Source: Arthrobacter psychrolactophilus (GTDB lineage Bacteria > Actinomycetota > Actinomycetes > Actinomycetales > Micrococcaceae). From it: a stretch of 64,000 bases of DNA. The stretch lies in assembly GCF_003219795.1 (NCBI RefSeq), contig NZ_QJVC01000009.1, positions 46,519 to 110,518 of the forward strand, read 5' to 3'. The position numbers and the translations under genes were made by a program. Positions 36,750 to 46,751 of the stretch are shown here, one piece after another. Positions within the stretch are counted from its first letter, which is position 1. Every line of letters begins with the position of its first letter. The notes under the pieces are model-generated. The model made no database searches. It saw only the letters and a list, made by a program, of their open reading frames with translations, and was not told the DNA's origin.

Positions 36750-37595
36750 ATGTTGCGTGTAGCCGTCCCTAACAAGGGTGCCCTGTCCGAAGCAGCCTCA
36801 GCGATGTTGGCGGAGGCTGGTTACCGCCAGCGCCGCGATTCACGCGAGCTTGTCATGGTTGACCCGGAGAACAACGTTGAGTTCTTCTTCCTGCGTCCCC
36901 GTGACATCGCCGTTTACGTTGGTGCCGGAACCCTGGACGTGGGCATCACCGGCCGCGACCTTCTCATGGATGCCCAGGTTGACGCCGAGGAGCTCCTGCC
37001 CTTGGGCTTCGCCAAGTCCACCTTCCGCTTTGCCGGTCCCATCGGTGACTTCAGCAGCGCCGCCCAGCTTGAGGGCAAGCGTCTGGCCACCAGCTATGAC
37101 GGCCTGTTGCGTGAATACCTGGCCGAACTGGGCATCAACGCCCAGGTGGTTCGCCTTGACGGTGCCGTCGAATCCTCCGTACGTCTGGGAGTCGCCGACG
37201 CGATTGCCGACGTCGTGGAAACCGGCAGCACCCTCAAGGCCGCCGGCATGGAGATCTTCGGTGAGCCCATCCTGAGCTCGGAAGCGTTGTTGATTGGTCG
37301 CCGCGGCGTCACGCCTCCTCCCGGTGTTGAGGTTTTGATCCGCCGCCTCCATAGCGTTCTTGTGGCTCGTCAGTACGTTCTCTTGGACTACGACGTGCCT
37401 AAGACGCTCATGGAAAAGGCCACGGCCCTGACCCCCGGGCTCGAGTCCCCCACGGTGTCCCCGTTGCGCGACACCGACTGGGTTGCTGTCCGTTCCATGG
37501 TTGAAGCCAAGGACACGAACCGCATTATGGATGAGCTGTACGACCTCGGCGCCCGCGCCATCCTGGTCAGCAGCATCCACGCCTGCCGCATCTAA
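36750..37595 (+). CDS. hisG: ATP phosphoribosyltransferase, long form
   Basis: First and feedback-controlled step of histidine synthesis. The 281 residues include the catalytic two-lobed domain (LRVAVPNKGALSEAA, VGAGTLDVGITGRDLL, the PRPP loop ADAIADVVETGSTLKAAG) and a C-terminal ACT-like histidine-binding domain from about 205 (KATALTPGLESPTVSPL, MDELYDLGARAILVSSIHACRI). This is the hexameric, histidine-inhibited form that does not need HisZ. It lies 91 bp after hisE. Confidence 0.95.
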   Translation: MLRVAVPNKGALSEAASAMLAEAGYRQRRDSRELVMVDPENNVEFFFLRPRDIAVYVGAGTLDVGITGRDLLMDAQVDAEELLPLGFAKSTFRFAGPIGDFSSAAQLEGKRLATSYDGLLREYLAELGINAQVVRLDGAVESSVRLGVADAIADVVETGSTLKAAGMEIFGEPILSSEALLIGRRGVTPPPGVEVLIRRLHSVLVARQYVLLDYDVPKTLMEKATALTPGLESPTVSPLRDTDWVAVRSMVEAKDTNRIMDELYDLGARAILVSSIHACRI

Positions 37596-37637
37596 TTTTC
37601 CGTCAGCGCCGCTAACTTAAACCAGAAGGTAGATGCC

Positions 37638-38408
37638 ATGAGTGTTGCCATCAGAGTTATCCCCTGCCTGGACGTAGACGCTGGACGAGTCGTCAAGGGC
37701 GTTAAGTTCCAAAACCTTCGCGACGCCGGAGATCCCGTGGAACTGGCCAAGCGCTACGACCTCGCCGGAGCCGACGAGCTGACGTTCCTGGATGTCACGG
37801 CGTCCTCGGGTAACCGTGAGACGACCTTTGACGTGGTCTCCCGCGCCGCCGAGCAAATCTTCATCCCACTGACCGTTGGTGGGGGAGTCCGCGAGGTGTC
37901 CGACGTCGACAAGCTGCTGCGCTATGGGGCCGATAAGGCCTCCATTAATACGGCAGCCATTGCCCGTCCTGGTGTTATTGACGAGATCACGCACCGCTTT
38001 GGTTCGCAGGTCTTGGTCCTGAGCGTTGACGCGCGCCGCACACAGGGTGGCAGCACGCCGTCGGGCTTTGAGGTCACGACGCATGGGGGCCGCAAGGGCA
38101 CCGGGATGGATGCCATCGAATGGGCCAAGGAGGCTGCCGATCGTGGTGTGGGCGAAATCCTGCTCAACTCGATCGACGCCGACGGCACGAAGGAAGGCTT
38201 CGACCTCGAACTGATCCGCCTGGTGCGGGCGGCCGTCCACATCCCGATCATCGCCTCGGGCGGGGCCGGCAAGCCCGAGCACTTCCCGCCCGCGGTTGCC
38301 GCTGGCGCAAATGCCGTGCTGGCCGCTTCAGTGTTCCACTTTGGTCCGGACAGTGCCATCGCGGACGTCAAGAAGGCTATTCGCGACGCCGGTTACGAAG
38401 TCCGCTAG
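37638..38408 (+). CDS. hisF: Imidazole glycerol phosphate synthase, cyclase subunit
   Basis: Uses ammonia from HisH to form imidazole-glycerol-phosphate and AICAR. A 256-residue TIM barrel with catalytic Asp12 in [15 protein letters not shown], phosphate sites [13 protein letters not shown] and [13 protein letters not shown], and [16 protein letters not shown] with the second catalytic aspartate. hisH, hisA and hisB are not in the window. AAGGT precedes the ATG. Confidence 0.96.
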   Translation: MSVAIRVIPCLDVDAGRVVKGVKFQNLRDAGDPVELAKRYDLAGADELTFLDVTASSGNRETTFDVVSRAAEQIFIPLTVGGGVREVSDVDKLLRYGADKASINTAAIARPGVIDEITHRFGSQVLVLSVDARRTQGGSTPSGFEVTTHGGRKGTGMDAIEWAKEAADRGVGEILLNSIDADGTKEGFDLELIRLVRAAVHIPIIASGGAGKPEHFPPAVAAGANAVLAASVFHFGPDSAIADVKKAIRDAGYEVR

Positions 38409-38440
38409 CGACCAGCAAGTCAGTTTAATTTCATACAGTA

Positions 38441-38477
38441 GGTGCCTGAACCCGATAGTGCGTGGGGTTCAGGCACC
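38441..38477. terminator. Hairpin after hisF
   Basis: A 13-bp perfect stem GGTGCCTGAACCC / GGGTTCAGGCACC with an 11-nt loop, between hisF and the convergent TIGR03085 gene. No T tract. Confidence 0.6.
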
Positions 38478-38588
38478 TACGACGTTAACGGGTGAGAGTG
38501 GCGAGCGGGAGGTCGCCGCCCACACCGCAGGGCTGTGGCGCTCTCGGTTCTTCAAAGACTTAGCGAGAGCATGCGAAAAGCGCTGAGC

Positions 38589-39233
38589 TTAGAGTCCAAC
38601 TTCTGCGGTTTGGAGCAGCGCGACGGCGTCCGGCTGGCCCTCGAAGGAGACGAGCGCATGGCTTGTGCGGCCGTTGGCGTGCATGAGCAGTTCCCCGGGG
38701 TCGCCCACGATGGCGACGGAAACAGGTGCGCGCTTAGCCACATGGCGGGGTCCGGCGGGGTTGACCAGGACAATGCCAAGATCCACGCCGCGGTACAAAA
38801 TTGCCGCGCGCTTGACCAGATCGTTCCAGAGAACCTCGGAGTACGCAGCGTCCAGGGTGCGCGGTGCCCAGCGGTCGGAGGCGCGGCGAATGTCCTCGGT
38901 ATGGATGAAAAATTCAATGAGGTTTGCGCTGTGGTCGATGGCCTTCAGCGCAAAGGGTGACAACTTGGGCGGGCCGGCCCGGAATTTCTCGACCAGGGCG
39001 GCGTAGCTCTCGGGTGTGCTGGACTCGGCGGCCAGTTTCGCGGTGGCCTTTTCGGTGGCTTTCTTCCATGGTTTGAGCACCATGCCGAGGCCCGCGCGCG
39101 GGTTGTGTTCGCGCAGGAATAAATGTGCGGCTAGTTCTTGGGTTCGCCACCCGTCGCACAAGGTGTCAGCGCCGGGACCGGCTGCCAGCAGGGTCTCGGC
39201 GAGGACTTCACGGGAAGGTTCTACAAATCGCAT
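38589..39233 (-). CDS. TIGR03085 family protein (DinB/maleylpyruvate isomerase-like)
   Basis: A 214-residue actinobacterial protein of the four-helix metal-binding superfamily that includes DinB and mycothiol-dependent maleylpyruvate isomerase. Features are FVEPSREVLAETLLAAGP, LCDGWRTQELAAHLFLREH with a candidate metal histidine, and LIEFFIHTEDIRRASD with a second histidine. Some relatives are thiol-dependent transferases; the function here is unknown. ATG 39233 gives the usual family start; no ribosome site is seen, and TAATTT 9 nt upstream could serve a very short leader. It lies divergent from hisI. Confidence 0.85.
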   Translation of the reverse strand: MRFVEPSREVLAETLLAAGPGADTLCDGWRTQELAAHLFLREHNPRAGLGMVLKPWKKATEKATAKLAAESSTPESYAALVEKFRAGPPKLSPFALKAIDHSANLIEFFIHTEDIRRASDRWAPRTLDAAYSEVLWNDLVKRAAILYRGVDLGIVLVNPAGPRHVAKRAPVSVAIVGDPGELLMHANGRTSHALVSFEGQPDAVALLQTAEVGL

Positions 39234-39391
39234 CACTTGTGAAATTAGCATGTATTCGCCATCAAGGCACCTAGAACCGCCGCAGGAGAATTGACACCTT
39301 AGTCACTGTGTTGCGAAAGGACTCGAGATTTCCTCTCGGCACATGGACCGGATGGCAATTGAGTACTCATCTGGCACTAGAATTGGTGGCG

Positions 39392-39808
39392 ATGCCACAA
39401 AGCCTAGAACCCCAGTCAACTCCGGCCGAAGCCGCCGGTCAGTCGCCCCTTGCCTTGCCTGCCGAGATTGCAACGAAGCTCAAGCATGATGGTGCGGGCC
39501 TCGTTGCAGCCATCATCCAGCAGTTCGACAGTAAAGAAGTCTTGATGCTTGGCTGGATGGATGATGAGGCCCTGAACCGGACCCTCTCCACGGGCCGTGT
39601 GACCTTTTACTCACGCTCACGCCAGGAATATTGGTGCAAGGGCGATACCTCCGGTCATTTCCAGTTCGTGAAGTCTGTTGCCCTTGACTGCGACGGAGAC
39701 GCCCTGTTGATCACCGTCGATCAGGTTGGCGCAGCCTGCCACACCGGAACCACCACCTGCTTTGACGGCCGCGCACTGCCCGCCGTCGTGGGTCACCGGG
39801 ACGCGTAG
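39392..39808 (+). CDS. hisI: Phosphoribosyl-AMP cyclohydrolase
   Basis: Third step of histidine synthesis. The 138 residues hold the full HisI core: [50 protein letters not shown] and [11 protein letters not shown]. These carry the three zinc cysteines (WC, DCDGD, CHTG) and magnesium aspartates. ATG 39392 was chosen; the 28 residues before it in the longer frame do not resemble the family. It lies 54 bp before trpE, an arrangement common in actinobacteria. Confidence 0.95.
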   Translation: MPQSLEPQSTPAEAAGQSPLALPAEIATKLKHDGAGLVAAIIQQFDSKEVLMLGWMDDEALNRTLSTGRVTFYSRSRQEYWCKGDTSGHFQFVKSVALDCDGDALLITVDQVGAACHTGTTTCFDGRALPAVVGHRDA

Positions 39809-39862
39809 CCCGGTTCGACCCCTCTCTTCATTCACCGTCTGACTCAAGAAAGCCTTCATTCC

Positions 39863-41416
39863 ATGCAAGATTTAGGTGTCATCAGCCCCTCGTTGACGGA
39901 ATTTCGGGAATTGGCCCGGACACGTCGGGTCGTCCCGGTTCATCTGAAAGTCCTCGCCGACGCGCAGACCCCCATCGGCCTGTACCGCTCCTTGGCCGCC
40001 GGCGCACCCGGCACGTTCTTGATGGAATCGGCGGCCGCAGGCGGCGTCTGGTCGCGCTACTCCTTCATCGGGGTGCGCTCCAGTGCCACCTTGACCTCGG
40101 ACGACGGCGGGACCTTCTGGCAGGGTGAACCTCCCGCAGGCGTCCCCCTCGACGGCAACCCCGTGGCCGCCATGGAGGCCACCCTGAAGTTACTGGCGAC
40201 CGAGCGCCTGCCCGGCCTGCCGCCGTTCACCTCGGGCCTGGTGGGTTTTGTCGGTTGGGAAGCTGTCCGCCATTGGGAGAAGCTGCCCACGCCTCCGCTG
40301 GATGATCTTCAGCTGCCCGAGGTCGCCTTGAACCTCGTGGCCGATATGGCTGTCCACGACAACAACGAAGGCACCGTGCTGCTGATCGCCAACGCCATCA
40401 ATGCCAATGGCACAGATGAGAACGTTGACGATGCCTGGCACGACGCGGTGGCTCGCGTGCGCGCCATGGTGGATCAATTGCGTCTTCCGGTAGCCCAGCC
40501 CATGTCTGTCCTTGATGTCCCGGCGGCCAGCTTTGCCGAAAGCGTCCAGGAACGCTGGGATCGTCAGGAATACCTCAAGGCCCTGGATCGGGCCAAGGTC
40601 GCCATCGTCGACGGCGAAGTGTTCCAGGTTGTGGTCTCGCGCCGTTTCGAAATGGTCTGCGAAGCCTCCGCGCTGGATGTTTACCGCGTGCTGCGCAACA
40701 CCAACCCCAGCCCGTACATGTACCTGTACAGCTTCGAGGACGCACAGGGTCAGCCCTACTCCATCGTGGGCTCCTCACCCGAGGCCCTCGTCAGCCTGCT
40801 GGGCAACGAGGTCATCACCCACCCCATCGCCGGTTCCCGTCCGCGCGGCGGCACCACGGAGGAAGACATTTGGCTTGCCAAGGATCTTCTGGCCGATGAG
40901 AAGGAACGCTCCGAGCACCTCATGCTCGTTGACCTCTCTCGCAACGACCTCTCCAAGGTCTGCCAGCCTGGCACGGTCGACGTCACCCAGTTCATGGAGG
41001 TGGAGCGCTTTAGCCACATCATGCACCTCGTCTCCACTGTGGTGGGAACGCTGAGCCCCGACAAGAGCGCCTACGACGTCTTGGCCGCGACCTTCCCGGC
41101 GGGAACTCTCTCGGGTGCGCCCAAGCCGCGTGCCCTGAGCCTGCTGGACGAACTTGAACCACACCGCCGCGGCATTTACGGGGGAGTCGTGGGCTACATG
41201 GACTTCGCCGGCGACATGGACATGGCCATCGCCATCCGTTCGGCACTTCTGCGCAACGGCAAAGCCTACGTGCAAGCCGGTGGCGGCATCGTGGCCGATT
41301 CGGTCAACGAGACTGAAGCCGAAGAAACTGTCAACAAGGCTGCCGCACCCCTGCGGGCAGTTTACGCGGCCGCCTCGCTGAGGGACCTCGAGGAAAGCGC
41401 AGCACCAACAGCATGA
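39863..41416 (+). CDS. trpE: Anthranilate synthase component I
   Basis: Converts chorismate to anthranilate with ammonia from TrpG. The 517 residues have the tryptophan-inhibition site region near the start (TFLMESAAAGGVWSRYSF), the chorismate-binding domain with FQVVVSRRFE, HPIAGSRPRGGTTEED, FSHIMHLVSTVVGTL, and FPAGTLSGAPKPRAL, and the C-terminal GGIVADSVNETEAEETVNKA. trpG and trpD are not in this window. It overlaps the next gene by ATGA. Confidence 0.97.
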   Translation: MQDLGVISPSLTEFRELARTRRVVPVHLKVLADAQTPIGLYRSLAAGAPGTFLMESAAAGGVWSRYSFIGVRSSATLTSDDGGTFWQGEPPAGVPLDGNPVAAMEATLKLLATERLPGLPPFTSGLVGFVGWEAVRHWEKLPTPPLDDLQLPEVALNLVADMAVHDNNEGTVLLIANAINANGTDENVDDAWHDAVARVRAMVDQLRLPVAQPMSVLDVPAASFAESVQERWDRQEYLKALDRAKVAIVDGEVFQVVVSRRFEMVCEASALDVYRVLRNTNPSPYMYLYSFEDAQGQPYSIVGSSPEALVSLLGNEVITHPIAGSRPRGGTTEEDIWLAKDLLADEKERSEHLMLVDLSRNDLSKVCQPGTVDVTQFMEVERFSHIMHLVSTVVGTLSPDKSAYDVLAATFPAGTLSGAPKPRALSLLDELEPHRRGIYGGVVGYMDFAGDMDMAIAIRSALLRNGKAYVQAGGGIVADSVNETEAEETVNKAAAPLRAVYAAASLRDLEESAAPTA

Positions 41417-42024
41417 GTGAAGCATTGCCCCACACCACCGCCAAGCGCGTGCCGTTCTGGCAGCGCAAGGCCTCTCTAATTCTGCTCATGATCCTGGCCG
41501 CCTTAGCCGTCTTTGGTACCACCACACAGACCTGGATTCATGTCGGCATCGCCCAGGGTGAGGTGGCTCAGTCCGATCTCAATATCCCGGGCAACAAGGC
41601 CGCCGTCGCCGTCTCAGCCCTGGCCCTGGTGGCCCTGGCGGGATCCTTGGCAACCACCATCGCCGGGAAAATTGCGCGGATCGTCACCGGCTGCATCGTC
41701 TTCGCTAGCGCGGTCGGAATTATCGCCGTCGTGCTGGGAATTGTGCTGGATCCGTCGGCGGCGGCCATGACCGAGGTTGGTGCGGCCACCGGCGTCGAGG
41801 GTGTGCCTTCCGATGCCACGACCACCATTTTCCCCATCCTGGCCATTGTGGCCGCCATCGTGCTGGCCCTCGTCACGCTCTTGGCTCTGTGGGCCGGGCG
41901 AGGATGGAGCGTCCGCACCAAGTACGACGCGGCGAAGGCATCAGGGGCGAAGGAATCGGAGGGTCCGATCGACGAGATTGACCACTGGGACCGCCTCAGT
42001 CGGGGCGAAGACCCCACAGAGTAG
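41413..42024 (+). CDS. Trp biosynthesis-associated membrane protein (TIGR02234-like)
   Basis: A 203-residue membrane protein with four likely segments (LILLMILAALAVFG, AAVAVSALALVALAGSLA, IARIVTGCIVFASAVGIIAVVLG, IFPILAIVAAIVLALVTLLALW) and a polar, acidic tail. The pattern TTTQTWIHV after the first segment and its place directly after trpE (ATGA overlap) identify the actinobacterial family of Trp-associated membrane proteins. The biochemical role is unknown; a helper of indole or tryptophan handling is speculation. Confidence 0.88.
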   Translation: MSEALPHTTAKRVPFWQRKASLILLMILAALAVFGTTTQTWIHVGIAQGEVAQSDLNIPGNKAAVAVSALALVALAGSLATTIAGKIARIVTGCIVFASAVGIIAVVLGIVLDPSAAAMTEVGAATGVEGVPSDATTTIFPILAIVAAIVLALVTLLALWAGRGWSVRTKYDAAKASGAKESEGPIDEIDHWDRLSRGEDPTE

Positions 42025-42123
42025 TTCCGGCACGCGTCCACAGAGTGCGCACCTTTGCGCTTCACGGGGCAAGTGATGGCAGAATGTATTTTTAGTATCC
42101 GCATTAAATAGGGAGATTTACCA

Positions 42124-42399
42124 ATGAGCAACAAGTCGGCTGCATCAGTATCCGTACAGGAACCCGTTGACCACAGCGTTGAGATCGGTCACGGCAACAG
42201 CCCGGCAGCGTGGGCCTTGGTAGGAACCACGCTCATCGGCGCGCTCATTAGCTGCATCGCCTTCGTCATGGGCTCGGAGGCCACCGTGCTGTTCATCGTC
42301 GGTGTTGGCGTCATGGTCGTCGGCCTGATCCTTGGCCCCGTACTGCGTGCAGCAGGTTACGGCGTTGGCGGAAGCAAGCTGAAGAACACCGGCCACTAG
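42124..42399 (+). CDS. HGxxPAAW family small membrane protein
   Basis: A 91-residue protein with the diagnostic HGNSPAAWALVGTTLIGAL motif and two hydrophobic segments (residues ~29-50 and 54-75). It is conserved beside trpC in actinobacteria and belongs to a family of unknown function. ATG 42124 follows AGGGAG. It ends 2 bp before the trpC GTG, so the two are probably translated together. Confidence 0.88.
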   Translation: MSNKSAASVSVQEPVDHSVEIGHGNSPAAWALVGTTLIGALISCIAFVMGSEATVLFIVGVGVMVVGLILGPVLRAAGYGVGGSKLKNTGH

Positions 42400-42401
42400 C
42401 A

Positions 42402-43217
42402 GTGAGTGTTTTGATGGAGATCATCGACGGCGTCCGGGAGGACATGCAGGCGCGTCAGGCGCGTGTGAGCCTCGCCGAGCTGCAGGAGCAGGTCAAGCAG
42501 GTGCCCCCCGCTCTTGATGCCTGGGCTGCCCTGGGTGGCCCCTCGGCCGAGCGTCCCGATCTGAAGGTCATCTCCGAGGTCAAGCGCAAGAGCCCCTCCA
42601 AGGGTGATCTTGCTGGTATCAGCGACCCCGCAGCGTTGGCAGTTCTTTACCGCGACGGCGGAGCCTCCATCATCAGTGTCCTCACCGAGGAACGCCGCTT
42701 TGGCGGTTCTTTGGCTGACTTGGACGCCGTGAAGGCTGCCGTGGACATTCCTGTATTGCGTAAGGATTTCACCTGCGATGAATACATGATCTGGGAAGCC
42801 CGTGCCCATGGCGCTGACCTGGTGCTGTTGATCGTGGCCGCACTCAGCGACGAGGAACTGCGCAGCTATCTGGCGCTGACCCACGAGCTGGGGATGAACG
42901 CCGTCGTGGAGACCCACACCGCCGAAGAAATCGAACGGGCTGTGGCCGTCGACGCCAAGATCATTGGCATCAACGTCCGTAACCTGAAGACCCTCGACGT
43001 GGACCGCAGCGTCTTTGCCGCCTTGGCTGGCAAGATTCCGGCGGGTGCCATCGTGGTGGCCGAATCCGGTGTTCGCGACGCGAGCGATGTGACGCACTAC
43101 AGCGAGAACGGCGCCCACGCCATCCTGGTGGGCGAGGCACTCGTGAAGGATTCCACACCGAGCGAGCGAATCGCCGAATTCAAGGCTGCGGGAGCACTGG
43201 CCATTAGCGCACGCTGA
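42402..43217 (+). CDS. trpC: Indole-3-glycerol phosphate synthase
   Basis: Closes the indole ring from CdRP. A 271-residue TIM barrel with the family N-terminal helix EIIDGVREDMQARQA, the catalytic region VISEVKRKSPSKGDL, GGASIISVLTEERRFGGSLADL, VLRKDFTCDEYMIWEARAHGAD, and the phosphate site VVAESGVRD plus GAHAILVGEALV. GTG 42402 is taken as start; ATG 42414 is an in-frame alternative with the same core. Confidence 0.95.
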   Translation: MSVLMEIIDGVREDMQARQARVSLAELQEQVKQVPPALDAWAALGGPSAERPDLKVISEVKRKSPSKGDLAGISDPAALAVLYRDGGASIISVLTEERRFGGSLADLDAVKAAVDIPVLRKDFTCDEYMIWEARAHGADLVLLIVAALSDEELRSYLALTHELGMNAVVETHTAEEIERAVAVDAKIIGINVRNLKTLDVDRSVFAALAGKIPAGAIVVAESGVRDASDVTHYSENGAHAILVGEALVKDSTPSERIAEFKAAGALAISAR

Positions 43218-43247
43218 CCAGGCCTTCTCGCTTAGAAGATGTTTTAT

Positions 43248-43288
43248 CAGGGAGGGCTTGTCCGGCATCGGGCAGGCCTTTCCGTCCA
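43248..43288 (+). terminator. Possible terminator or attenuator between trpC and trpB
   Basis: AGGGCTTGTCC pairs with GGGCAGGCCT (one bulge, some G:T) around GGCATC, followed by TTTCCG. It lies 30 bp after trpC in the 190-bp gap before trpB. Confidence 0.45.
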
Positions 43289-43407
43289 TTATTTTCAAGA
43301 AAAGATTTTTACTGTTACACCGCGACGTAGGGGCAGATCCCTGCCGGTCGCGATCGCCATTTGCTCAATAAGCGCATGATTATTCTTAGAACAGGACGGT
43401 GGAACTG

Positions 43408-44841
43408 ATGGCTCACGTGCCAGCAGCTTCGTCTCAGGATCCCGCCGATATGGTGGATCCGGCAACAGCATTCCTGCAGGGCTCAACCCCGGCAGACGCT
43501 TCCCAGGGGCCGTCCTTGCGGCATGCTCCCGGGCCGTACTTTGGCAGCTACGGCGGCCGTTGGATGCCTGAATCTCTCATCGCAGCCTTGGATGAGATCG
43601 AGGAAACTTTTGAAAAAGCAAAGGTTGACCCTGAATTCTTGGCAGAAATCGCCGATCTCAATAAGAACTACTCCGGCCGGCCCTCCCTGCTGACCGAGGC
43701 CAAGCGCTTCAGCGCCCACGCCGGAGGAGCACGGGTGTTCCTCAAGCGCGAAGACCTCAACCACACGGGTTCGCACAAAATCAACAACGTTCTGGGCCAG
43801 GCCTTGTTGGCCAAGCGCATGGGCAAGACACGCATCATCGCCGAAACCGGCGCCGGTCAGCACGGCGTGGCCAGTGCCACCGCGGCCGCCCTGCTGGGCC
43901 TGGAATGTGTCGTGTACATGGGTGCCGAGGACTGCCGCCGTCAGGCGTTGAACGTTGCCCGCATGCAGCTGCTCGGCGCTACGGTCGTTCCGGTCACGAA
44001 CGGTTCGCAGACGCTCAAGGACGCCATCAATGACGCCTTGCGTGACTGGGTCGCCAATGTGGAGAATACCCACTACGTCCTTGGCACGGTCTCGGGTGCC
44101 CACCCGTTCCCGGCGATGGTCCGCTTCTTCCACGAGGTCATCGGCGAGGAGGCTCGCGGTCAGATCATTGACCAGATCGGTCGCCTGCCCGATGCCGTGT
44201 GTGCCTGTATCGGTGGCGGCTCCAACGCTATCGGCCTGTTCCACGGCTTCCTCGACGATGCCGCCGTCAAGATCTACGGCTTTGAGGCAGCCGGCGACGG
44301 TGTTGACACCGGACGCCACGCAGCCACCATCACGCTGGGTCGCCCCGGCGTTTTGCACGGCGCTCGCTCCTACCTGATGCAGGACGAAGATGGCCAGACC
44401 ATCGAGTCACACTCCATCTCGGCCGGTCTGGATTACCCCGGCGTTGGCCCCGAGCATGCTTACCTGGCCGATCTGGGCCGAGTCAGCTACGAGGCCATCA
44501 CCGACGTTGAAGCCATGGATGCCTTCAAGTTGCTGTGCCGCACGGAAGGCATCATTCCCGCGATTGAGTCCTCACATGCTCTTGCCGGTGCCTTGAAGGT
44601 CGGCCAGCGACTCACCGCCGACGCCGTAAACCCGGAAGATGTGGTTGTCATTGTCAACCTCTCCGGCCGTGGCGATAAGGACGTTCAGACGGCGGCCGAT
44701 TGGTTCGGTTTGCTCGATGAAGACGGCAACGTCAAGGGCACCATGCTCTCCACCCGCAGCGCCAAGGGTGCAGCTCACGGCGCTGGTGCGGCAACAGCAG
44801 ACACCATGGATATGAATGCAGAGGATGCTAGCAATGAGTGA
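43408..44841 (+). CDS. trpB: Tryptophan synthase beta chain
   Basis: Joins indole and serine to tryptophan using PLP. The 477-residue product has a 35-residue variable N-terminal tail, then [17 protein letters not shown], the Schiff-base lysine in [38 protein letters not shown], the phosphate loop [12 protein letters not shown], and [17 protein letters not shown] 30-residue Ala/Met/Asp tail extends the C-terminus. ATG 43408 is preceded by GGTGG; GTG 43399 is an alternative. The stop overlaps trpA by 8 bases. Confidence 0.95.
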   Translation: MAHVPAASSQDPADMVDPATAFLQGSTPADASQGPSLRHAPGPYFGSYGGRWMPESLIAALDEIEETFEKAKVDPEFLAEIADLNKNYSGRPSLLTEAKRFSAHAGGARVFLKREDLNHTGSHKINNVLGQALLAKRMGKTRIIAETGAGQHGVASATAAALLGLECVVYMGAEDCRRQALNVARMQLLGATVVPVTNGSQTLKDAINDALRDWVANVENTHYVLGTVSGAHPFPAMVRFFHEVIGEEARGQIIDQIGRLPDAVCACIGGGSNAIGLFHGFLDDAAVKIYGFEAAGDGVDTGRHAATITLGRPGVLHGARSYLMQDEDGQTIESHSISAGLDYPGVGPEHAYLADLGRVSYEAITDVEAMDAFKLLCRTEGIIPAIESSHALAGALKVGQRLTADAVNPEDVVVIVNLSGRGDKDVQTAADWFGLLDEDGNVKGTMLSTRSAKGAAHGAGAATADTMDMNAEDASNE

Positions 44842-45682
44842 GACCAACTTCAGCAACGACGCGTCCGAGGCCATCGTGAGCAAGTCCGCCGCCGCCGTCG
44901 AGCGGGCACGCAAGGCAGGCCGTAAGGCCCTCATCGCCTACCTGCCCGCCAGCTTCCCGGACAAGCAGACCTCGATCGACGCGGCCATCGCTTTGGCGCG
45001 CAACGGTGCCGATATCATCGAGATCGGTATCCCGTACTCCGACCCGGTCATGGATGGCTCCGTCATTCAGGCCGCCACCACCCAGGCCCTGGAAAATGGC
45101 TTCCACGTTGCAGACGTCTTCGACGTTGTCGCTGCCATTACAGCCGAAACCGACGCCGCCGTCCTAGTCATGACGTACTGGAACCCCGTCATGCGCATGG
45201 GCGTCGACGAATTTTCCCGACGCCTCGCCGAAGCCGGAGGAGCAGGGCTCATTACCCCCGACCTCGTCCCGGATGAGGCCGCCGAATGGATGTCCGCATC
45301 GGATAAGTACGGACTGGACCGCGTGTTCCTCGTCGCTCCGTCCTCGACGCCGGAACGTGTGGCCATGACGGTCAAGGCAACCCGTGGTTTCGTGTACGCC
45401 GTCTCCATCATGGGTGTCACGGGCGCTCGTACCGAAGTTTCCAGCGCCGCCGAGGCCGTGGTTGCAGCAGCCCATGCTGCAGGAGCCGAACGTGCCTGTG
45501 TTGGTCTGGGTGTATCCAAGGCCTCCCATGTGCGTGAAATCGCCGCCTACGCCGATGGTGTCATCGTAGGCACCGCCCTCGTGGCAGCCCTGCGCGACGG
45601 TGGAGTACCCGCCGTGGCCGCCCTGGCAAAGGAACTCAGCACGGGTTTTGACCTCCCCACCGCCGAGACGGTTTCTGCATGA
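44834..45682 (+). CDS. trpA: Tryptophan synthase alpha chain
   Basis: Cleaves indole-glycerol-phosphate and channels indole to TrpB. A 282-residue TIM barrel with the catalytic Glu in [21 protein letters not shown] (Glu and the following Asp), [25 protein letters not shown], and [17 protein letters not shown] 44834 follows AGAGGAT and overlaps trpB, which favours equal synthesis of the two chains. Overlaps lgt by ATGA. Confidence 0.96.
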   Translation: MSETNFSNDASEAIVSKSAAAVERARKAGRKALIAYLPASFPDKQTSIDAAIALARNGADIIEIGIPYSDPVMDGSVIQAATTQALENGFHVADVFDVVAAITAETDAAVLVMTYWNPVMRMGVDEFSRRLAEAGGAGLITPDLVPDEAAEWMSASDKYGLDRVFLVAPSSTPERVAMTVKATRGFVYAVSIMGVTGARTEVSSAAEAVVAAAHAAGAERACVGLGVSKASHVREIAAYADGVIVGTALVAALRDGGVPAVAALAKELSTGFDLPTAETVSA

Positions 45683-46671
45683 TCGCCGCCTTGGCGCCCG
45701 CGACCCTCGCCACCGCCATCCCCGCACCCGTGTGGTCGGGCGTTGACCTGGGCCCCTTGCGCATTCACGCCTATGCCTTGTGCATCCTGGCCGGTATCGT
45801 CGCTGCCCTGTGGCTGACGGATCGTCGCTGGAAGAAGCGTGGCGGCCCCGAAGGCTCGCTGTGGGATATCGCCATCTGGGCCATCCCCTTCGGCATCATC
45901 GGCGGCCGGCTCTACCATGTGGTCTCCTCACCGGATGCCTACTTCGGCCCCGGCTTTGACGGCACGGGCGACCTCTCGCTCATCCCGCAGATCTGGTTGG
46001 GCGGCCTGGGTATTTGGGGTGCCGTGGTTCTCGGCGTGATCGGTGCCTGGATCGGTTGCCGCCGCGCGAACGTGAAGATCTCTGCGTTCATCGACGCTGC
46101 GGCCCCGGGCATCCTCTTGGCTCAAGCCTTGGGTCGTTGGGGCAATTACTTCAACCAGGAACTCTTCGGTGGACCCACCACCTTGCCGTGGGGCTTGAGC
46201 GTTTCACCCGAGTTTGTCCCGGCCGGTTACAGCCCCGACACACTCTTCCACCCCACGTTCTTGTACGAGTGCTTGTGGAACCTTGCCGGTGTCGCGGTCT
46301 TGTTGCTTGTGGATCGAAAGTTCCGCCTGCGCAGCGGCCGGCTGTTCCTGCTCTACGCCATGATTTACACGGCCGGACGCGTATGGATTGAAATGCTCCG
46401 CATCGATTCCGCCGAGCAGGTCACGATCCTGGGCATCTCGGCACGACTGAACGTCTGGACCAGCATCGTGGTCTTCCTGGCCGCCTTGATCTTGTTCCTG
46501 ATCTTGACCGTGGTGCGCCGCGGGAAGGATCAGGAATCGGTCTTCCTCGCCGGTCGAGAGCCCGCTGTGGCCGTCAACCCTGTCAAGAACGACGGCGGGA
46601 CCGACTCCTCGGCCCCCGCCACCAACACGGTGGAAACGTCACGAGACGACGAATCGGGCGAGAACAGCTAG
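45679..46671 (+). CDS. lgt: Prolipoprotein diacylglyceryl transferase
   Basis: Adds diacylglycerol to the lipobox cysteine of prolipoproteins at the membrane. A 330-residue protein with about seven membrane segments and the Lgt signature ALGRWGNYFNQELFGGPT, with the upstream GGRLYHVVSSP histidine and the later LFHPTFLYECLWN. A hydrophilic tail of about 50 residues follows the last segment. Its place after trpA is typical of Arthrobacter and relatives and has no clear metabolic link to tryptophan. Confidence 0.95.
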   Translation: MIAALAPATLATAIPAPVWSGVDLGPLRIHAYALCILAGIVAALWLTDRRWKKRGGPEGSLWDIAIWAIPFGIIGGRLYHVVSSPDAYFGPGFDGTGDLSLIPQIWLGGLGIWGAVVLGVIGAWIGCRRANVKISAFIDAAAPGILLAQALGRWGNYFNQELFGGPTTLPWGLSVSPEFVPAGYSPDTLFHPTFLYECLWNLAGVAVLLLVDRKFRLRSGRLFLLYAMIYTAGRVWIEMLRIDSAEQVTILGISARLNVWTSIVVFLAALILFLILTVVRRGKDQESVFLAGREPAVAVNPVKNDGGTDSSAPATNTVETSRDDESGENS

Positions 46672-46717
46672 CCATCAAGAACTAGCTGCCGGCGCTGAGC
46701 CGTCAGCCATTCGCTCA

Positions 46718-46751
46718 AGGGCGGTCCGGGATTTCCTGGGCCGCCCTTTTT
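46718..46751 (+). terminator. Terminator of the trpB-trpA-lgt unit
   Basis: AAGGGCGGTCC pairs with GGGCCGCCCTT around a 9-nt loop and is followed by a T run. Confidence 0.88.

Noticed and set aside
43218-43398. trp leader peptide or T-box before trpB
   Set aside because: No Trp-rich short frame and no T-box core sequence; only an ordinary hairpin is visible.
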